The notes under the pieces are model-generated. The model was not told the origin of the DNA. It saw only the letters and a list, made by a program, of their open reading frames with translations, and ran no database searches. From positions 112,272,716-112,336,715 of the forward strand of contig NC_073745.1 of the NCBI RefSeq assembly GCF_029784135.1: DNA of 64,000 nt. Direction: 5' to 3'. Shown here in pieces: positions 43,638-53,400 of the stretch (within the stretch, counting starts at the first letter, position 1; each line of letters starts with the position of its first letter). Origin of the DNA: Toxorhynchites rutilus septentrionalis (Eukaryota > Arthropoda > Insecta > Diptera > Culicidae). The translations under genes were made by a program, and so were the position numbers.

Positions 43638-44410
43638 TCTGGCGCGTCACCAAAGAAGTGTGTGGCCTGGCGTTGTCCTGATGGAAGACAATGCGGCCTC
43701 TGTTTATCAAAGATGGCCTCTTCTTCATGAGTGCTACCTTCAAGCGGTCCAGTTGTTGGCAGTACAGGTCCGAATTGAGCGTTTGGCCATAGGGAAGTAG
43801 CTCATAATAGATTATTCCTTGACAATCCCACCAAACACACAGCAGAACCTTCATGGCCGTTAATGAAGGCTTGGCCACCGTCTGAGCCGCTTCAGCGGGC
43901 TTCGACCACGACCGTTTGCGCTTCACGTTGTCGTAAGTGACCCACTTTTCAACGCCAGTCACCATCCGCTTCAGTAACGGGTCGATTTTGTTGCGATTCA
44001 GCAGCGATTCACATGCGTCGATACGGTCAAAGATGTTTTTTTTGCGTCAACGTGTGTGGTACCCATACATCGAGCTTCTTTGTGAATCCAAGCTTCTTCA
44101 AATGGTTAATAACGGTTTGATGACTTATCCCCAGCTCTTGGCCGATGCTACGGCTGCTACTATGCCGGTCTTTCTCGGTTAATTCAGCGATTTTGTCGCA
44201 ATTTTCGACGACAGGCCTTCCGGAGCGTGGCGCATCTTCGACGACCTCTACACCAGAACGAAAACGTTGAAACCATCGTTGTGCGGTGGAAATGGAAACT
44301 GTATCGGGTCCATAAACTGCACAAATTTTATTGGCAGCTTGAGATGCATTTTTGCCTTTGTCATAGTAGTACTGTAAAATATGTCGGATTTTCTCTTTAT
44401 TTTGCTCCAT
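43638..44410 (-). pseudogene. Mariner transposase, frameshifted, truncated, active-site mutant
   Basis: The likely start is MEQNKEKIRHILQYY at 44410 (an in-frame upstream ATG at 44461 exists but lies in the leader). The N-terminal half has the two helix-turn-helix domains (STAQRWFQRFRSG, GRPVVE, SSRSIGQELGISHQTVINHL) and the VPHTL linker. One extra A in an A-run near 44040 shifts the frame. In the second half the usual TGDEKW reads TGVEKW, so the first catalytic Asp is Val (codon at 43951-43953). The second motif, HQDNARPHTS, is intact. The third Asp is lost with the truncation. Three independent lesions exclude activity. Confidence 0.85.
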
Positions 44411-44593
44411 ATTTGCGACACTATAACTCACGAACGACTTAACCAAACAAAACACTGTCAAGAACTATATTATAGCGCGCAAAAATACCTTTCCAACAAG
44501 CTATAGTATGACTCGATACAATGAATACAACTAGAACTACGCGCTTACAACGACACCTCGCGGAAATACCGCAGGACTTTTTTGGCAGCCTAA
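43638..44593 (-). mobile_element. Mariner, 3' truncated
   Basis: The minus-strand 5' end is TTAGGCTGCCAAAAAAGTCC at 44593 with TA outside. The opposite end is missing: at about 43638 the mariner text stops inside the second catalytic region and the R tandem unit (cagaaatttg) resumes. A deletion joined mariner and array. Confidence 0.8.
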
Positions 44594-45113
44594 TAGAAAC
44601 ATTTATTGCACCCTAAAACCTCCACATGCCAATTTGGTTTCATTTTCTTAATTAATTCTCGTGTATTGCAGAAATTTATGTTTCATTTGTATGGCAGCCC
44701 CCCCTAAGAGAGGGGGAGGGGTATATTACCACCATAAAAACATTTATTGCACTCTAATACCTCAATGTGCCTAATTTGGCTTCATTTACTTGAATAATTC
44801 TCGAGTAATGCAGAAATTTGTGTTTCATTTGTATGGCAGCCCCCCCTTAGAGAGGGGGGAGGGGTCTCTAACTATCACGAAAACCTTCCCCTGCCCCAAA
44901 AACCCCTACATACCAATTTTCATGTTGATCGGTACAGTAGTTTCCGAGTCGATAAGAATCAGACAGACAGACAGACAGACAGAAATCCATTTATTTATAT
45001 ATAAATATATATATAGATATATTATTCAACAAACAAAAATAAACTGGTGCCAATGGGACTGTCTTCTGAATAGCTGCAAGCAGTTTGTTGAACCCTTGCA
45101 GCCAAATCCTTGT

Positions 45114-45422
45114 AAACTGGTGAAAGTTCTGCAAGTTTTCCTAATGGACCTAGTGAACGATTTCAACCAATTGTTTTTTTACGTGATCTTGGATACATTT
45201 TCTGTCATTGTACGTAAGATTTTTTCACAATATTGAATTTCAACGAAATGGCGACATTTTTGTAAAAATTTTTTTTGTCTCAAAAATCGAGACAATTCAA
45301 AATATCGAAAAAAAATCCTACGTACGATGACAGGAAATTTAGTGCAGAATCTGGGATATCAATTTCATCAAAATTGGATGGACCGTTCCGGAGGTAGAAC
45401 TTCCACCAGTTTGCAAAACATG
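45114..45422. repeat. Foldback repeat, arms about 130 bp
   Basis: Left arm aaactggtgaaagttct...gtcattgtacgtaagattttttcac at 45114-45225 is matched in reverse complement by 45290-45422 (gacaggaaatttag, ggaggtagaacttccaccagttt). The centre is near 45250. The right arm's complement seems to continue the coding-like relic that follows, so the left arm may be an inverted duplication of that relic's end. Confidence 0.6.
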
Positions 45423-45499
45423 ACTTCGAGAAAAACACGTTTTAAATTTTCGATACATTTATTTCGTTTATTTCACATCGTATCCTCAGTCTGTAATCC

Positions 45500-46040
45500 C
45501 TGAATCATAAAACTGACCTTCGACGCTTAAAAGGTGATCTTCCTGCCAAATTGGACTTGCGAGTTTCTCTAGCTGCTTCTGACATCCGCACCTCTGCTCG
45601 TTTGATTAGTTCCTTATTCAATTTTCCGCAGAAATTGTTGCACTCCGGTCCAATTTCAATCTAAAGTTCTTTCATTATTTCCAAAACGTCTTGTAGATCA
45701 CCATTATAGTTTCAGGTTGCTATATTTGCTGCAATTTCCGAAACTTTTGACTTTTGGTTGCTTGCATCAATATTGAAAATCCATCGCTCTGGTCGCGATA
45801 GCAGGCGAATCAAGTTGTTGGAATCTTTGATCGACAAATGCACATAGGACCAATTCAGAAATCAATCTAGATATATCCATCCATTATATTGTTTGATAGC
45901 ATTGGTACAGCAGGATATCCAATTCCTGTAAGCAACTGACGTATGCGTTGCGCGCATTTTTCACGCGCTCCTTGAGCAAAGACTTAGGTCCACTAATTGG
46001 CATTCAACTTCGGAACGGAGAATCGGGCAAACCTGGGACA
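45500..46040 (-). pseudogene. Coding relic of unknown family
   Basis: On the minus strand, protein-like stretches run with few stops: near 46000-45890 AREKCAQRIRQLLTGIGYP then AVPMLSNNIMDGY; near 45840-45700 SIKDSNNLIRLLSRPERWIFN then IDASNQKSKVSEIAANIAT; near 45680-45510 ECNNFCGKLNKELIKRAEVRM then SEAARETRKS. They need one frame change and contain about three stops. Composition is polar with ordered helix-like periodicity, unlike random frames here. I do not recognise the family; it could be a transposon accessory gene or a host retrocopy. Confidence 0.4.
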
Positions 46041-46622
46041 AAAACCACAGTAAAGTAGACAGGGAACATTTTAAGCCAGAAATATTATTTTTAATTTTTT
46101 CAAGTTTCCATGTTGTATTACTCCCTTAATGCGTATTTATGTTGAACTAGTGCCATATAAATAGTCTCGAGATACGTGTATCGAGTCAATTTTGTTTATT
46201 TCGCACCAACTGACGTACTTTTGGAATATAATTCCAGAAAATGTAGAAAATGATGTTAATCTTCCTCTTCTATACACTGTGTTTCACAACTATAGGATCA
46301 ATCAATTTTTCTGAGTTTCCAGAGATATGTAAGAAGTCGGTTGAATTGAAGTATATGGTATAGGATATAATAACTATCTTTATTTATAAACCTGGCCATT
46401 TGAACTTTATTGTTGTGTTCAGGCGCGAAACATTAAAAAAACTAAAATTCCAGTGTTTCATAACTATAGAACCAGATGGAAAAACTCTCAAAACTCTCTA
46501 TACAAAATGAACGTCAATTTCACATGAATTACGATATGTTTTTAATTCGTAGGTCATCTTTAGTTCTCAACCAGCTCAAATAACCCATTCGGAGTGGTTA
46601 CGACCATGCTGCGCCATGTTGT

Positions 46623-46894
46623 TTATTCGTTTAATTGTTTATTTGTTTAGATATAACATTCATCAATAACAACATTGTCTTAATTAATAAAAACTTGTAA
46701 AATAGTCGAACAAAAACATGGAAACATAAAATTAAAACATAACATTAAACACATCGGGATTCTCAATTCGGTTTCTGAAGCGTAGTGATGATTCTCCAAA
46801 GTCATAAAACTGCTCTACGGATGAAAAGGTTCTGATCATTTCCGTAACCGGCTCATGTTGACCATACGATGAACGATGTGCAAGCTTTGCAACG
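46623..46894. mobile_element. 272-bp insertion with 7-bp duplication
   Basis: ATGTTGT lies on both sides (46616-46622 and 46895-46901), and the other foldback arm keeps the uninterrupted gccatgttgtggtg site near 50390. The insert has no clear terminal repeat, tail or ORF; family unknown. Confidence 0.65.
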
Positions 46895-47107
46895 ATGTTG
46901 TAGTGTGTATTTCGTTCTACGCAGAAGATACTGCTCGGTTAAGTTCTTCAAATCACTCATACAGTGATAGACATTCGTTTAGCCGCACTTGAAAAAAAAA
47001 CTTGAAGCACTTACAAAACAACTAGGAATTTTCTTTTTATCGGGATACTTATTTGCTGTAGTGATAGTATATTTAAGTCAATTTTATTGAAAGGACGTGC
47101 GTCACAA

Positions 47108-47132
47108 TCACACACACACACACACACACACA
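47108..47132. repeat. CA microsatellite
   Basis: About twelve CA units. A shorter CA run is at about 47708-47722. Confidence 0.9.
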
Positions 47133-47494
47133 TCGGCATCGGTGGATATAAACATTCAAACGTCGTTTTTCCCGAGACATACGTTTAGCCGCAGGGCATA
47201 AAAATCGAGTTTTCGCATAATCACCGAGCCTTTATCTATGTTTTGACGTAGGACTACGTCTTTCATTTCTATACCGGGGTGTAAAATCAAAGTTTCGAAA
47301 ACGAAAGCGTTACGCCGGAGACCGAGATTTTGAGTGTTAATAGCTCCTAAACAACTAAACGAAATGGTATGATAAACACTTCATTCGAAAGATAAAATGT
47401 CTACGCGTTCTATACTTGTTACTTTCTGATCCAAAAACTTGTTTCAATAGTCTTAAATTTGCTTTCAAAATAGGCTATTGAAATCACCAATCGG

Positions 47495-47530
47495 TATATA
47501 AGCGAGCGCCGCTCGGAAATCCACTCAGTT
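47495..47530 (+). promoter_or_regulatory. Core-promoter-like TATA plus initiator
   Basis: TATATAAG at 47495-47502 and TCAGTT at 47525-47530 are 32 bases apart (T of TATA to A of the initiator), the arrangement of strong insect RNA polymerase II promoters. Confidence 0.55.
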
Positions 47531-47588
47531 CTAATTGAACAGCGATTGGAGCATGTTGTCGCTGTTGTGGTGAAGCTCTTCATTTATC

Positions 47589-47669
47589 ATGAAAGCGCGG
47601 ATGAACGGTGTCACCAAGAGCCTGTTTGTGCACCTTAGGCCAGAAGGGAATCCATCAGGAGGAGAGTGA
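47589..47669 (+). CDS. 26-codon ORF downstream of the element A promoter
   Basis: The first ATG that opens this frame after the promoter-like site (about 60 bases from the initiator) encodes MKARMNGVTKSLFVHLRP followed by EGNPSGGE and stops at TGA 47667-47669. The composition is basic then Gly/Glu-rich. There is no family match that I know. It may simply be a chance ORF in a transcribed non-autonomous element, or a remnant of a captured 5' exon. The CA-rich run that follows argues against a longer coding region. Confidence 0.25.
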   Translation: MKARMNGVTKSLFVHLRPEGNPSGGE

Positions 47670-47766
47670 TGCTACAAACGGTTCCCCGGGAAGATCTCGA
47701 AGCAGCCGCTACACACACACACATACACGCACGGAATTCTTTCCGTTTGGATCGAGAAAGAACCGG

Positions 47767-48059
47767 AAAATAATCTGCCAGTTCCTCTAGGAATTTAAAA
47801 ATACATTCGTGTGAAAGAGTTTATTTGAATGTTTTCTATCCATGTAACACTGTGACCAAATATGTTTCAATCAAGTGCTATTAACAGATGGTTATCGAGT
47901 TAGCATTAACCACTGGTGGGCTTCCAGTATCGAGGAAAATGTGGAAATATTTAATCGTTACTGAAAATAATCTGCCAGTTCCTCTGGGAATTTAAAATTA
48001 CATTCATATGAAAGAGTTTATTTTAATGTTTTCTATCCATGTAACACTGTAACCAAATA
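47767..48059. repeat. 95-bp direct repeat pair in element A
   Basis: aataatctgccagttcctct...tgttttctatccatgtaacactg occurs at about 47767-47863 and 47964-48059 with a few differences. Confidence 0.8.
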
Positions 48060-48614
48060 CATTAGGTTTTGTGATTTTTCAATCAATCGCAATCAACAGG
48101 ATATCTTCTGAAGATTATTCTTCCCCATTAGTAGGATATTTCCGTATCCAATATTGGACGCATAAAACCTTGTGCCTCCAACGTAACGCTCTCGTTTTCG
48201 AAGTTCTCCAAATATTCATTCATTCAGAATGAATTCAGATTCAACTTCATACAAATGATCTCTAAATCAACGATAGTCCTACGTCACTCTTGCGGTTATA
48301 CCATAGATATAACCCACTTCCTGTTTTTTATTTTTTGAAAAAATACTTGGGAATGTTGGCAATTTACAAGATAAATATTACATGTGCAACGTAAGAAGTT
48401 GGTCAGATTAGGGATTTACATAGAATGTAAAGGAATGGCGAAAGGTGTTCTATTAACGGAAGAGGGCGGAAAATAATAAAGATATTCAGTCAACAAAAGT
48501 TTTCTAATCGCTCGATCGTAACAAATATTGGTCTATCTGAGAAAGTGGTACGGAATTTCTTTATATAGTGCCAGAAATATGGGATATAACGACCAACAAA
48601 TGGGAACACCAAAG

Positions 48615-48778
48615 TTTTTTTTTTTTTTTTTCATATCTGTATTATAGTGATTTTCAACTCATTTGGCTGGTTCGTCACTTTTTACTTCCATTTTTGGAAG
48701 AATGTCGGGAGTGAGAATTGAACTCATGACCTTCAGCGTGAGAGGCATGGATGTTACCACTACGCCAGATCGCCTCCC
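48615..48778 (-). mobile_element. Short tRNA-derived SINE with poly-A tail
   Basis: Minus strand starts near 48778 with gggaggcgatctggcgtagtgg (box A in the last part), then gagttcaattctc (box B), and ends in an A-run seen as T18 at 48615-48632. ACACCAAAG flanks both sides (48606-48614 and 48779-48787). Confidence 0.88.
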
Positions 48779-48850
48779 ACACCAAAGTTACATTGCGTCT
48801 TAAAGGTCGAATAAGACACGAAGCAACCAGGAAACGATGTCCTGCTCATA

Positions 48851-48925
48851 CATTAAGGCAGAATCGGTTGTTCCAGTAACGAAATATGCCTCTTCGTTAC
48901 TGGAACAACCGATTCTGCCTTAATG
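48851..48925. repeat. Perfect 32-bp inverted repeat hairpin
   Basis: Arms 48851-48882 and 48894-48925 are exact complements, with an 11-base loop (aatatgcctct). It lies inside the Tc1-like transposase relic. Confidence 0.93.
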
Positions 48926-50715
48926 AATCTTGAATGAGTCACCACACATCATGTGGAAGAAACTTCAAGGGAAACCGGAACTGACCGCCACCCATAAGCA
49001 GAAACATTTCATTTTCGTCCGGCAATACATGGAATGAAAACTAGTATGGAGAAATGTTCTATTTTCCGGCGAAAAAAGTTCAATTTGGATGGTCATTTTT
49101 TCAGCAGGATTATGCATAGATCCACGTTTCCAAGCAATCGAAGGCATGGTTTGCCGAGAAGGACATTCCGCTTTTCGAATTACCTACTGACAATCGATTG
49201 CAATCCCAAAGAGAACCTACGGAGAATCTTGGCCGAGATGGTCTATGCAAACGGATGACAATTTGACAACATTTCCAATCTCAAGACAGTAATTCAGGAA
49301 TGTTGGGCTATGATCAATATGGCAACACTTTAAAAGCTGTCTGACTCGATGCCAAATCGAGTTTTCAAAGTGATCCGGAATGGAGGTGGACATACTAAAT
49401 ATTAGCTACCGATTGAACTCGAAATTTGCCGCACAAATTTTCTTTTATTGAAATTTTAGGATGCGGCTAAACCAATGTCCATCCTGATTCCACATATTTG
49501 AATTACTTAGAAAACAAAAAATTAATTTATACTTTTTTTTAGAATGAATTCGATGAAAATAAACAATAATCGTCTTTTATGAGCAAAACTGTACAAAGAA
49601 TTGACTTATTTAAAAAAAAGACGTTGAGAAAAAATAGGGTGCGTCTGAACGAATGTCTACCACTGTACTGCTGGCTATTCATCAATCCATGCCCTGGATT
49701 TTATGAATTGATGCCAAATTAACCAATCATCGCATTGATTTTGATGCAAAAACAGAAGTAAATGATTCTGTAGTACTTCGTTGCACTTCTGACCGTGCAT
49801 TCGTGTTGATGAAAAGCTATCTGAACCAGATCTTTCTGAAAATATTTCCCTCAAAGCATCAAACTGCCGCCTGCAAAGTTACGAGTTGAAAAATTACATG
49901 ACACGTTCCGTTAGTCCTTCTAGTATGAAGAAATTCTTTCCAAGTTGAATTTCTTTTTTTCAGAGAAGTTCTCCTGAAATAGTTAAATTCATGGGATTAG
50001 ATTACACATTAGTTGTTGAACCCACAGTTTTGGAGATAAGATTTTTATGGTTTGGGGAGAATGTTCTCAAAAGGACTTGGTTCAGATAGTTTATCATCAA
50101 CACGAATGAACAGTCAGAAGTACAACGAAGTACAACACGAATCATTTAGTGTTGTTTTTGCATCAAAAACAATGTGATAATTGAGTAATTTCTAGAATCC
50201 AGAAGGTCAGGGCATGGTTTCATGAATAAGGGCTTCTGATTCTGGACTGGTCAGCTTGTTTACCAGATTATCAAAGATTTATGAGGAGTGATCGTACGAA
50301 TAGTAGACGCAGCTTACCAGCAATATGAGATATTTGAAGAGCTTAAACGAGTAGTATCCTCTGCGTAGAACGAAAAACACACCACAACATGGCGCAACTG
50401 CGTCGAAACCACCCAGAATGTGATTTTTAATGTGATTTACCTACGAATTAGAAACTTATTGTAATACATGTGAAATTGGCGTTATCTTTGTAAAGGAGTG
50501 AGAGTTTTTCCATCTGATTCTATAGTTATGAAACACTGGAATTTTAGTTTTTTGAATGTTTCGCGCCTGAACACAACAACAAAGTTCAAATGGCCTGGCT
50601 TATAAATGAAGATAGTTATTATATCCTACACCATATACTTCAATTCAACCGACTTCTTACATATCCCTTGAAACTCAGAAAAAAAAGAGTGGTTCTATAG
50701 TTGTGAAACGCAGTG

Positions 50716-52469
50716 TATATATAAAAATGGATTTCTGTCTGTCTGTCTTATGGACTCGGAAACTACTGAATCGATCGACATGAAAATTGGTACGCAGGGA
50801 TTTTTGGAGTCGGGGAAGGTTCTCATGATAGTTCGAGACCCCTCCCCCCTCTCTAATGGGGGGCTGCCATACAAATGTAACACAAATTTGTACATTACTC
50901 GGGAATCAATCAAGCAAATGAATCCAAATTTGGCATTTGTGGGCAAGAAACTTTTCTAAGATGCTTCAACACTCCTGCCACATTTCTAAGGGGGAGCTGA
51001 AAATGAAACACAAATTGCTGCATAACTCGAGAACTAATCAAGCAAATGGAACCAAATTTTGACATATGCAGATTTTAGGGAGCAATACATGTTTTTATGG
51101 TGGATTGACACTCCTTTGCCCTCTCTAAAGAGGGGTGAGGAGGGTGAACAACTCGAGAACTAATAAATCAAATGGAATCAAACTTAGCATATGAGGTTTT
51201 AGGGATCAATAAACGTTTCTATGGCAGTTCGACACTCCTCACACAAATTTCTGCATAACTCGAAAATGAATCAAGCAAATTGTGCCATATTTGGCATGTG
51301 GAGGTTTCAGAGGGCACAAAACGTTTCTATGGTGGTTCGACACACCTACCCCTTCTCTAAGGGCATGGGGGCTGCCATACAAATGAAACACAAACTTCTG
51401 CATAACTCGAGAACTAATGAAGCAAATGGAGCCGAATTTGGGATGTGAGGGTTTTTGGGTACGAGAAATGTTTCTATGATGGTATGACACCTCTTCCTCC
51501 TCTGGAAAGGAGAGAGGGTCCCATAACAATAATGCACATATTTCAACCAAATATATTCCAAAAATGACAATTGAAAATTTTCGGAAAACTCTGAAGGAAA
51601 ATGGGAAAATTCGAAAAATTCAATTCGCATGTGTTCTACAATTAAGTGCTCCCGTGGCCGAGTGGTTAGCGTCATAACTAACATGCCGGGTGTTCGGGTT
51701 CGATTCCCGTTCTGGTCGGGGGAATTTTTCGTCAAAGAAATTTCCTCCGACTTGCATTGTGATCACGCGTATTCTATAGAGCTTGCCACTCAGAATGCAT
51801 TGCAAGGCGTGATATTTGGCATAGAAATCTCAACTAAGTACTAATAAAAATGACGCAAGTAATACTACGTTGAGACGGCGAAGTTCCTCTAGGAACGTTA
51901 GTGCCATTGAAGAATAAGAATAAGAAGAAGAAGAAGAAGAAGTGTTCTACAATTACATACTGACAAGCTTTGTTAGTCCATTTGATGTTTGCCGTAACGA
52001 AATTGATCTTCATTCGAAAGTGGAAATGGGTTTTAATGTGATAAAACGCACTCCTATACCGTCTTCTATCTATATAAATAAAAATAGATCGCCGAATGGG
52101 TTGATAAGAACAAAACTCAAGAAAGGAATTGTCCGATTTAGGGCTGTCTTCATTCTATCATATTTTCTGTATCAAACATTTATCCCATGTAACGGAGAAA
52201 CATGTTATTTGCAAGTGGATGAAAAATGTTGCACGAGAATTGTGTCTGAAAATAATCTGATATCATAATGTCGAGTTTTGGTAGAAGTACTAAAATTTTA
52301 TAGTAAAAAATCATTTTAAAGGGTAGATTAGAAGATCAATGAATGAACAGAAGATCAATCAATGAACAGTTCTGGGATTGGACCCATTAACATGCGCTTA
52401 GTAAGAAAACGTGGATGTAATAACGAAAAATAAATTATGGGCGAGACGAAGTTTGCCGGGTCAGCTAGT
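50716..52469 (+). mobile_element. Helentron-like repeat R, copy 3
   Basis: Starts tatatataaaaatggatttc with (ctgt)n, then about five tandem units to 51540, then unique sequence, and ends gacgaagtttgccgggtcagctagt-type text (last bases CTAGT at 52465-52469). The SINE at 51645-51941 is a later insertion. ORF 51942-52268 is carried by the unique part and recurs as relics in copies 1 and 2. It is the most complete copy. The 5' AT-rich start with a microsatellite, tandem core and CTAGT end resemble insect Helentron/DINE-type elements. Confidence 0.6.
51645..51941 (+). mobile_element. tRNA-derived SINE with GAA-type tail, copy 2
   Basis: A 297-bp SINE starting agtgctcccgtggccg with box A tggccgagtgg and box B ggttcgattcc, ending in (aag)n. 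TGTTCTACAATTA flanks it (51632-51644 and 51943-51955). R copy 2 retains the unfilled site near 42555. Confidence 0.93.
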
Positions 52470-53321
52470 AATGCTCATAAAAATGACGGAGTTCAACCAG
52501 CTTTTAGTTTCATCGGGAACACATCAACATTGTAGTTAATTATAGCAACTAGCTAATCTTCGTTCAATTAATTTATAAAATTTATAATAGAGATGCAACC
52601 AATCATCGCTGATGGCAGCTCGAGTGCAGTGAAATCAATATTTTATTCGTGTTCAACACAAATCACACTGATTGCTAGCTAATCCCATTTCACTTCATAA
52701 CAGCAAACGCAAACATCGGAACACCGGTATTGCTAATGAAAAGTACCACTCATGATCATAAATCTCCATTCCAATCGGTCGGCAGCGGTCGTTCTTGTTA
52801 TGCAAACAGTGCAGAATCGAAATGAATATAAGTGAGTCATTAAAAGCCAACCCGATGACACCTTCCCCGGCCCCCCATCGGCTGGTCCTCTCCGCATTGT
52901 GCAGTGGCCGACCTAGAATGGTTAGTGCGAATGTGTGTTGTTCATTACAAGTGAGAGGAGCATGTGTAGGACTTTGTGCATAGCTTAGCCCAGTGATAGT
53001 TGTATATCCGTCGCAGAATATGCACAATATGAGCATCGCAAAATAATCTGCAGTACTCCAAAGTGTGCTCGAGTGCTATTTTTGTCTTCGGACTATCACC
53101 ATCAACCCGCACGAAGGACATCATGGGGGTGTACGGACACAATTTCCACCCTGCTCCACCCGGACTTGTTGGGCGGTGTTTGTGTGTAGAAATGTAAGCA
53201 CAAAAAGGAAGTGAAAGCTAGCTTTCTTTATCGACGTAACAACACAACGCAGCCTAGCATAAGGCACTTAGTGGGAATTTTTGTTGTATGTGTATCAACC
53301 CAATAAAACCCAACAAACAAC
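52470..53321. other. Possible host 5' region, no repeat seen
   Basis: AT-rich at first, then a less AT-rich stretch (about 52850-53170) with overlapping frames on both strands. No repeat shared with the rest of the window. It could be upstream or untranslated sequence of the candidate exon at 53322. Confidence 0.3.
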
Positions 53322-53400
53322 ATGAAGCCGGACAAATTAGATTTGGAGATTAATGCAGACGAGGATGATGCTGCCGCTGAAATGGAGGATATAATAGCAG
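53322..53400 (+). CDS. Candidate host first coding exon, acidic N-terminus
   Basis: ATG at 53322 in a good insect context (aacaacATGa) opens MKPDKLDLEINADEDDAAAE followed by MEDIIA, a strongly acidic start unlike any transposon frame around it. It meets a possible donor (GCAG followed by gttatt) at 53400/53401 in phase 1; the donor is weak at +3. Without splicing the frame would run to 53516 through a Phe-rich, low-complexity stretch, which looks intronic. I do not recognise the protein. No second exon is identifiable in the following 2 kb. Of the three candidate exons this has the most gene-like composition. Confidence 0.42.

Larger units (their letters stand above)
42361..45010 (-). mobile_element. 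Helentron-like repeat R, copy 2, expanded tandem core
   Basis: The minus-strand element starts at about 45010 with tatatataaataaatgg, then (ctgt)n at about 44960-44982, then a tandem array of roughly 135-190-bp units down to about 42680, then unique text shared with copies 1 and 3, ending in ctagt at 42361. Each unit holds catttgtatggcagcc, a C/G-rich cctaagagaggg hairpin-like part, accataaaaacatttattgca and taattctcgtgtaatgcag. At least eight units are visible. A mariner interrupts the array. Confidence 0.65.
47243..48325 (+). mobile_element. Element A, non-autonomous, promoter-bearing
   Basis: Left end ttgacgtaggactacgtc, right end acgatagtcctacgtca followed by cttgcggttataccatag. Inside the ends, cgaaaacgaaagcgttacg near 47297 is mirrored by cgtaacgctctcgttttcg near 48184. 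The end motif is shared with repeat B. The interior holds a promoter-like site, a short ORF and a duplicated 95-bp block. No transposase. It lies inside the Tc1-like element. Confidence 0.65.
48430..49410 (+). pseudogene. Tc1-like transposase relic
   Basis: In order on the plus strand and across frames: KIIKIFSQQKFSNRSIV and SEKVVRNF (first helix-turn-helix), the RPTNGNTKVTLRLKGRI linker (split by the SINE), KWKKLQGKPEL-like text near 48955, QKHFIFVRQYMEW and KKFNLDG near 49000-49090, and a C-terminus of ENLR...MVYANG and LSDSMPNRVFKVI near 49210-49380. The SDEKKFNLDG motif has lost its Asp neighbourhood, and the block between it and the second catalytic region is deleted. Many stops. Dead. 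Confidence 0.8.
46962..49665 (+). mobile_element. Tc1-like element with IR/DR ends, itself interrupted
   Basis: Ends CAGTGATAGACATTCG and CACTG with TA on both sides. Each end has an outer and an inner copy of gacattcgtttagccgcac (46970-46988 and 47176-47194 left; 49461-49479 and 49639-49657 right, inverted), the IR/DR arrangement seen in several Tc1-like elements. The opposite foldback arm keeps the empty ctcaTAttgctgg site. Element A and a SINE sit inside it, which explains its 2.7-kb length. Confidence 0.88.
46275..50715. mobile_element. Large foldback element, nested insertions
   Basis: Outer ends CACTGTGTTTCACAACTATAG and its complement, with TA at 46273-46274 and 50716-50717. The arms remain complementary for about 700 bp each (for example ttcgttctacgcagaggatac, cctacgaatta, gtacttcgttg, tttttgatgcaaaaaca) and meet near 49950. 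Only the left arm carries insertions (46623-46894 and 46962-49665); without them the element would be about 1.5 kb. It has no coding gene of its own that I can see and looks like a Tc1/mariner-type foldback MITE. Confidence 0.8.

Noticed and set aside
42700..44960. A CRISPR-like array
   Set aside because: Units are long, diverged and contiguous, without the conserved short repeat and unique spacer pattern, and the genome is eukaryotic.
51942..52268. 108-codon ORF in R copy 3 as a gene
   Set aside because: Relics recur in copies 1 and 2 with breaks; it crosses an AT-rich tctatataaataaaaa stretch and shows no domain. Kept only as part of the repeat.
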